Assembly: GCA_034766995.1 (NCBI GenBank)
Contig: CM068317.1
Coordinates: 16,980,154-17,044,153, forward strand
Direction: 5' to 3'
Length of the DNA: 64,000 nucleotides
Origin: Acanthacorydalis orientalis
Taxonomy: Eukaryota; Arthropoda; Insecta; Megaloptera; Corydalidae
Part shown: piece by piece, positions 61,555 to 64,000 of the stretch
Layout: every line of letters begins with the position of its first letter
Numbering within the stretch: the stretch's first letter is position 1
Program-made: the position numbers and the translations under genes
The notes under the pieces: model-generated
Told to the model about the DNA's origin: nothing
Database searches by the model: none
Seen by the model: only the letters and a program-made list of their open reading frames with translations

Positions 61555-62329
61555 TTTCAAACGAGTTTAAATGATACGAAAGTATTTGAAAAGCAAGTTT
61601 ATACAAACTTTAAAGTATAAGTGGTAAAATATAAGATAATTATCGTAATAGAGCGAAAATCAACTTTATATTCCAATCAGTAATCACCGATTTCTAAATT
61701 CATTTTTAAAATTTCGAATATATATTTCTGTCTATTATTTGGTCAAAATTTTTAATCTTTTAGTTTTAAATACCAACCTATGATTCTAAATCATAAGTAA
61801 CATGGCATACGTATGTTTTTGTATTTCAATTATTTATTACTCTATTCTTGAGAAGTTTACTCTTCATTAACCCTCTGTCTACCGAATGGGTCCATTGGAT
61901 CCGAGCGTGATTTTATTTTACGTTAACGTAAATTTTAAATGCTTGTATGGTCTGTAGTTTCTTGACATTGTTACCCCACATATTTATTGTTAATTTTTTT
62001 TGGACTTTTTTTTAAAAGTTATTAGTTTTTTTGATATACATTTTCACTCATGAACAATCATCTGGGTCCAATGGACCCATGCTAGTTAGATAAAAGTATG
62101 ATTCATATCCTGAGAAAAATTCTGATGAAATGTACAGAATTAAAAACTTTCCTCTATATTAATAACAACAACGTACGGTAAGGTAGTTAGTACAGTTTGA
62201 ACCGCTATGAAGTATGTTTGTGAGAGTACTGTGTTTATTTTTTTTTTGAACCAGATATACAAATATTCGATAGTTTCGTTATGTTGCTAGATAATATTTT
62301 TTTAGTGTCTTAAATTTTAAAAATTGTTA

Positions 62330-62686
62330 AACGACGGCTCTTGAATTCTGAAGCGTTGGAAGAAATTATAAAATCAAATGAGAGAAATTAAATACAGCAA
62401 TGATAATAACGAATAAGTCCCATCTGACGAAGATGAAAAATTGACGTAGTTGAAAATTTACCAACTCTAGGAAATTTATGACATGAGAGTAACTTCAATG
62501 ATTCTGAGTCTAATGATGAAAATCCAGTGGACTCCGATGATGAGGCAAGCCATAATATCCCAACAACTAGTAAAAACAGATTGTAACTTATATATATATA
62601 TATGTAATATATATGTAACTATGTAACTTATATATATATATGTATATATGTATATATATATATATGTAACTTATGTATATATGTAA

Positions 62687-62742
<56 letters not shown>

Positions 62743-63720
62743 AAAACAAACAAGTATGGTATAAAAATCTAGTCAAATTTTCCCATGGATGCCAAGAGAA
62801 ATGCAATATTTTACGCGAAAAATCAGGACCTATACGATATGCCACACGATAATTTAAAACTATATCTTCGGCGTTTCTTATTTATTTTATGAAACCGCTC
62901 ATGGACATTATTATCAAATAGACTAATGCGGAAGGAAATTATGTATTTGGAAGTAAGTGTAAATTACTTGAAATTAATGAATTTCGCAGATTTATTGGAA
63001 TACTAATACTGATTGGAATTTATAAATCAAAAATTGAAGAAATATATCAGTTATGGAGCAAGAAATATGGACGAAAAATTTTCAACGACATTATGAGCTG
63101 TGCACTAGGTTTCAGAATATATTTCTAGCGATAAGATTTAATGACGCTGCTGAAAGAATTAAAAGGAGATCTACTGATAAAATTTAATTCATCCTTGAGT
63201 GTTTTAAATGTAGAATAACTACCTGTAAGATGGATATATACAAAGCTGGAGTACAACCGTAGACGAGCAGTGATTATTTTTAAAGGAAAGCGCCCATTTT
63301 GACAATATATACCCTCTAAGCAAGGCCGAGATGATATCAAATTTTGGCCAATTTGTGACAGCAGCACATCCTATAAATGGAAATTAGAAGTTTATATTGG
63401 GAAAGAGGCAACGAAAAAAAGTAAAATCAAGGTGAAAATGTTGTAATGAGGTTAGTAAATGATTTAAAAAATTCTGGAATTAATATAACATGGGATAATT
63501 TTTTTACTTCCTATTCACTGGAAAACTATCATTCATTCGCTTTTTTCCACGATCGTCTACATAGGACTTTGATGTACAGGATCCATTTCTCATCGCCAGT
63601 CACCAACCGATCTAAAAAGGGTTCTCTGTTGAGGCATCCAAGCAAAGAATCTGCCTAAGAGATGCGATCATAATTGTTTCTTTCAGACGAGTGCTGCACG
63701 TATATGTTGAGCTTTAACGT
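62330..63720 (+). pseudogene. piggyBac-like transposase pseudogene
   Basis: The N-terminal acidic part reads LNSEALEEIIKSNE, then SNDENPVDSDDEAS. Next come NEFRRFIGILILIGIYKSKI and YQLWSK, then VDEQ with the first catalytic Asp (63262-63264) and, in a shifted frame, FKGKRPF and QYIPSKQGRDDIKFWPICDS. WDNFFTS keeps the second catalytic Asp (63494-63496) inside the open segment 63446-63658. The third catalytic region (GVDxxDQ) is missing, replaced by a jump to a Cys-containing C-terminus near 63655-63700. Frameshifts and stops are numerous. It is inactive. Confidence 0.85.
62588..62740. repeat. TA-rich array with TAACTTA units inside the piggyBac element
   Basis: Tata runs alternate with tgtaactta units before a pure TA block of about 45 bases. 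It lies between the acidic N-terminal remnant and the rest of the transposase. Confidence 0.93.
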
Positions 63721-64000
63721 GAACCTCATCACCTTTCAAACTATGTATAACATGAATACATTTCAATCATGAGCGCCGCCATGGAGCACTCTTACCACAT
63801 TTATTGAATTGAATACGAACATTTGCACTTATCCAATGTATATTTACCACTAAAATATACCAATAGAAACTTTCAAAATACACAAAAACTCTAAAATGTA
63901 TACTCGAGTCCATTGAACCGGAATGGTCAGTGCCGTAGTTTTGATTTGTGGTAGACAGAGAGTTAATAATGTTAAATTTACTTTAATCTGCAACAATCAT

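Larger units (their letters stand above)
61871..63962 (+). mobile_element. piggyBac-like element with both ends and TTAA duplication
   Basis: TTAA (61867-61870) precedes the left end ccctctgtctacc. The right end, reversed, reads ctctctgtctacc, followed by TTAA (63963-63966). So 12 of 13 terminal bases match and the target duplication is intact. Subterminally the motif tgggtccattggatcc (61887-61902) recurs as a perfect-looking palindrome tgggtccaatggaccca (62063-62079) and as cgagtccattgaaccgg at the right side (63904-63920). These are probable transposase binding sites. A TA-rich array (62588-62740) grew inside the coding region. At 2.09 kb it is somewhat short for piggyBac because of an internal deletion. 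Confidence 0.9.

Overview
The window looks like non-coding DNA from an animal nuclear genome, most probably an insect. It is very AT-rich by eye, has more than 50 (TA)n microsatellites, and carries decayed Tc1/mariner, rosa, piggyBac, Helitron-type and non-LTR elements. A small, AT-rich insect genome such as a parasitoid wasp would fit, but that is inference; no host gene places the species. I found no complete host gene, rRNA, tRNA, CRISPR array or bacterial-style operon. Most open frames either read through TA repeats as Tyr-Ile runs or lie antisense to transposon remnants.

Layout. 0-7 kb: a mariner end fragment at the window edge, a CpG-rich island (340-720), a TA-flanked mariner of a second subfamily (1820-2634), and two Hsmar1-like mariners (2969-3690 and 5130-6438). 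8-17 kb: a three-copy mariner-derived non-autonomous family (first copy 7965-8360), three copies of a Helitron-like dispersed repeat (8509-9019, 9421-9877, 13630-13876), GC/CpG-rich islands (10440-11040, 14545-14730), a cluster of CTCF-like sites (13204-13252) and a near full-length Hsmar1-like mariner (15127-16298). 18-31 kb: relics of a third mariner type (18966-19600), a reverse transcriptase (19885-20345), another mariner (22948-23475), an internally deleted Hsmar1-like copy (26235-26780), a possible piggyBac-type MITE (27361-27585) and an endonuclease-like fragment of Helitron type (30285-30645). 33-46 kb: hairpins, including a 96-bp almost perfect palindrome at 35410-35505; three more Hsmar1-like copies (34141, 37742, 44740); a piggyBac relic (40560-41420); a Mos1-like mariner relic (43650-44560); and a second reverse transcriptase fragment (45775-46570). 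46-64 kb: mostly AT-rich DNA, with the second and third copies of the mariner-derived family (50590-51090, 59880-60330), a rosa-type DD41D element (54289-55570), a CpG-rich region with a candidate exon (58523-58623) and a TTAA-flanked piggyBac element (61871-63962).

No genes work together here. The content is a graveyard of cut-and-paste elements plus a few islands of more balanced base composition that may be regulatory DNA or exons. Every transposase copy I could read has stops, frameshifts, deletions or lost catalytic residues, so all are judged inactive. Element boundaries were read by eye from inverted repeats and target-site duplications and should be taken as accurate to about 10 bases when both ends were seen, and less when marked approximate.
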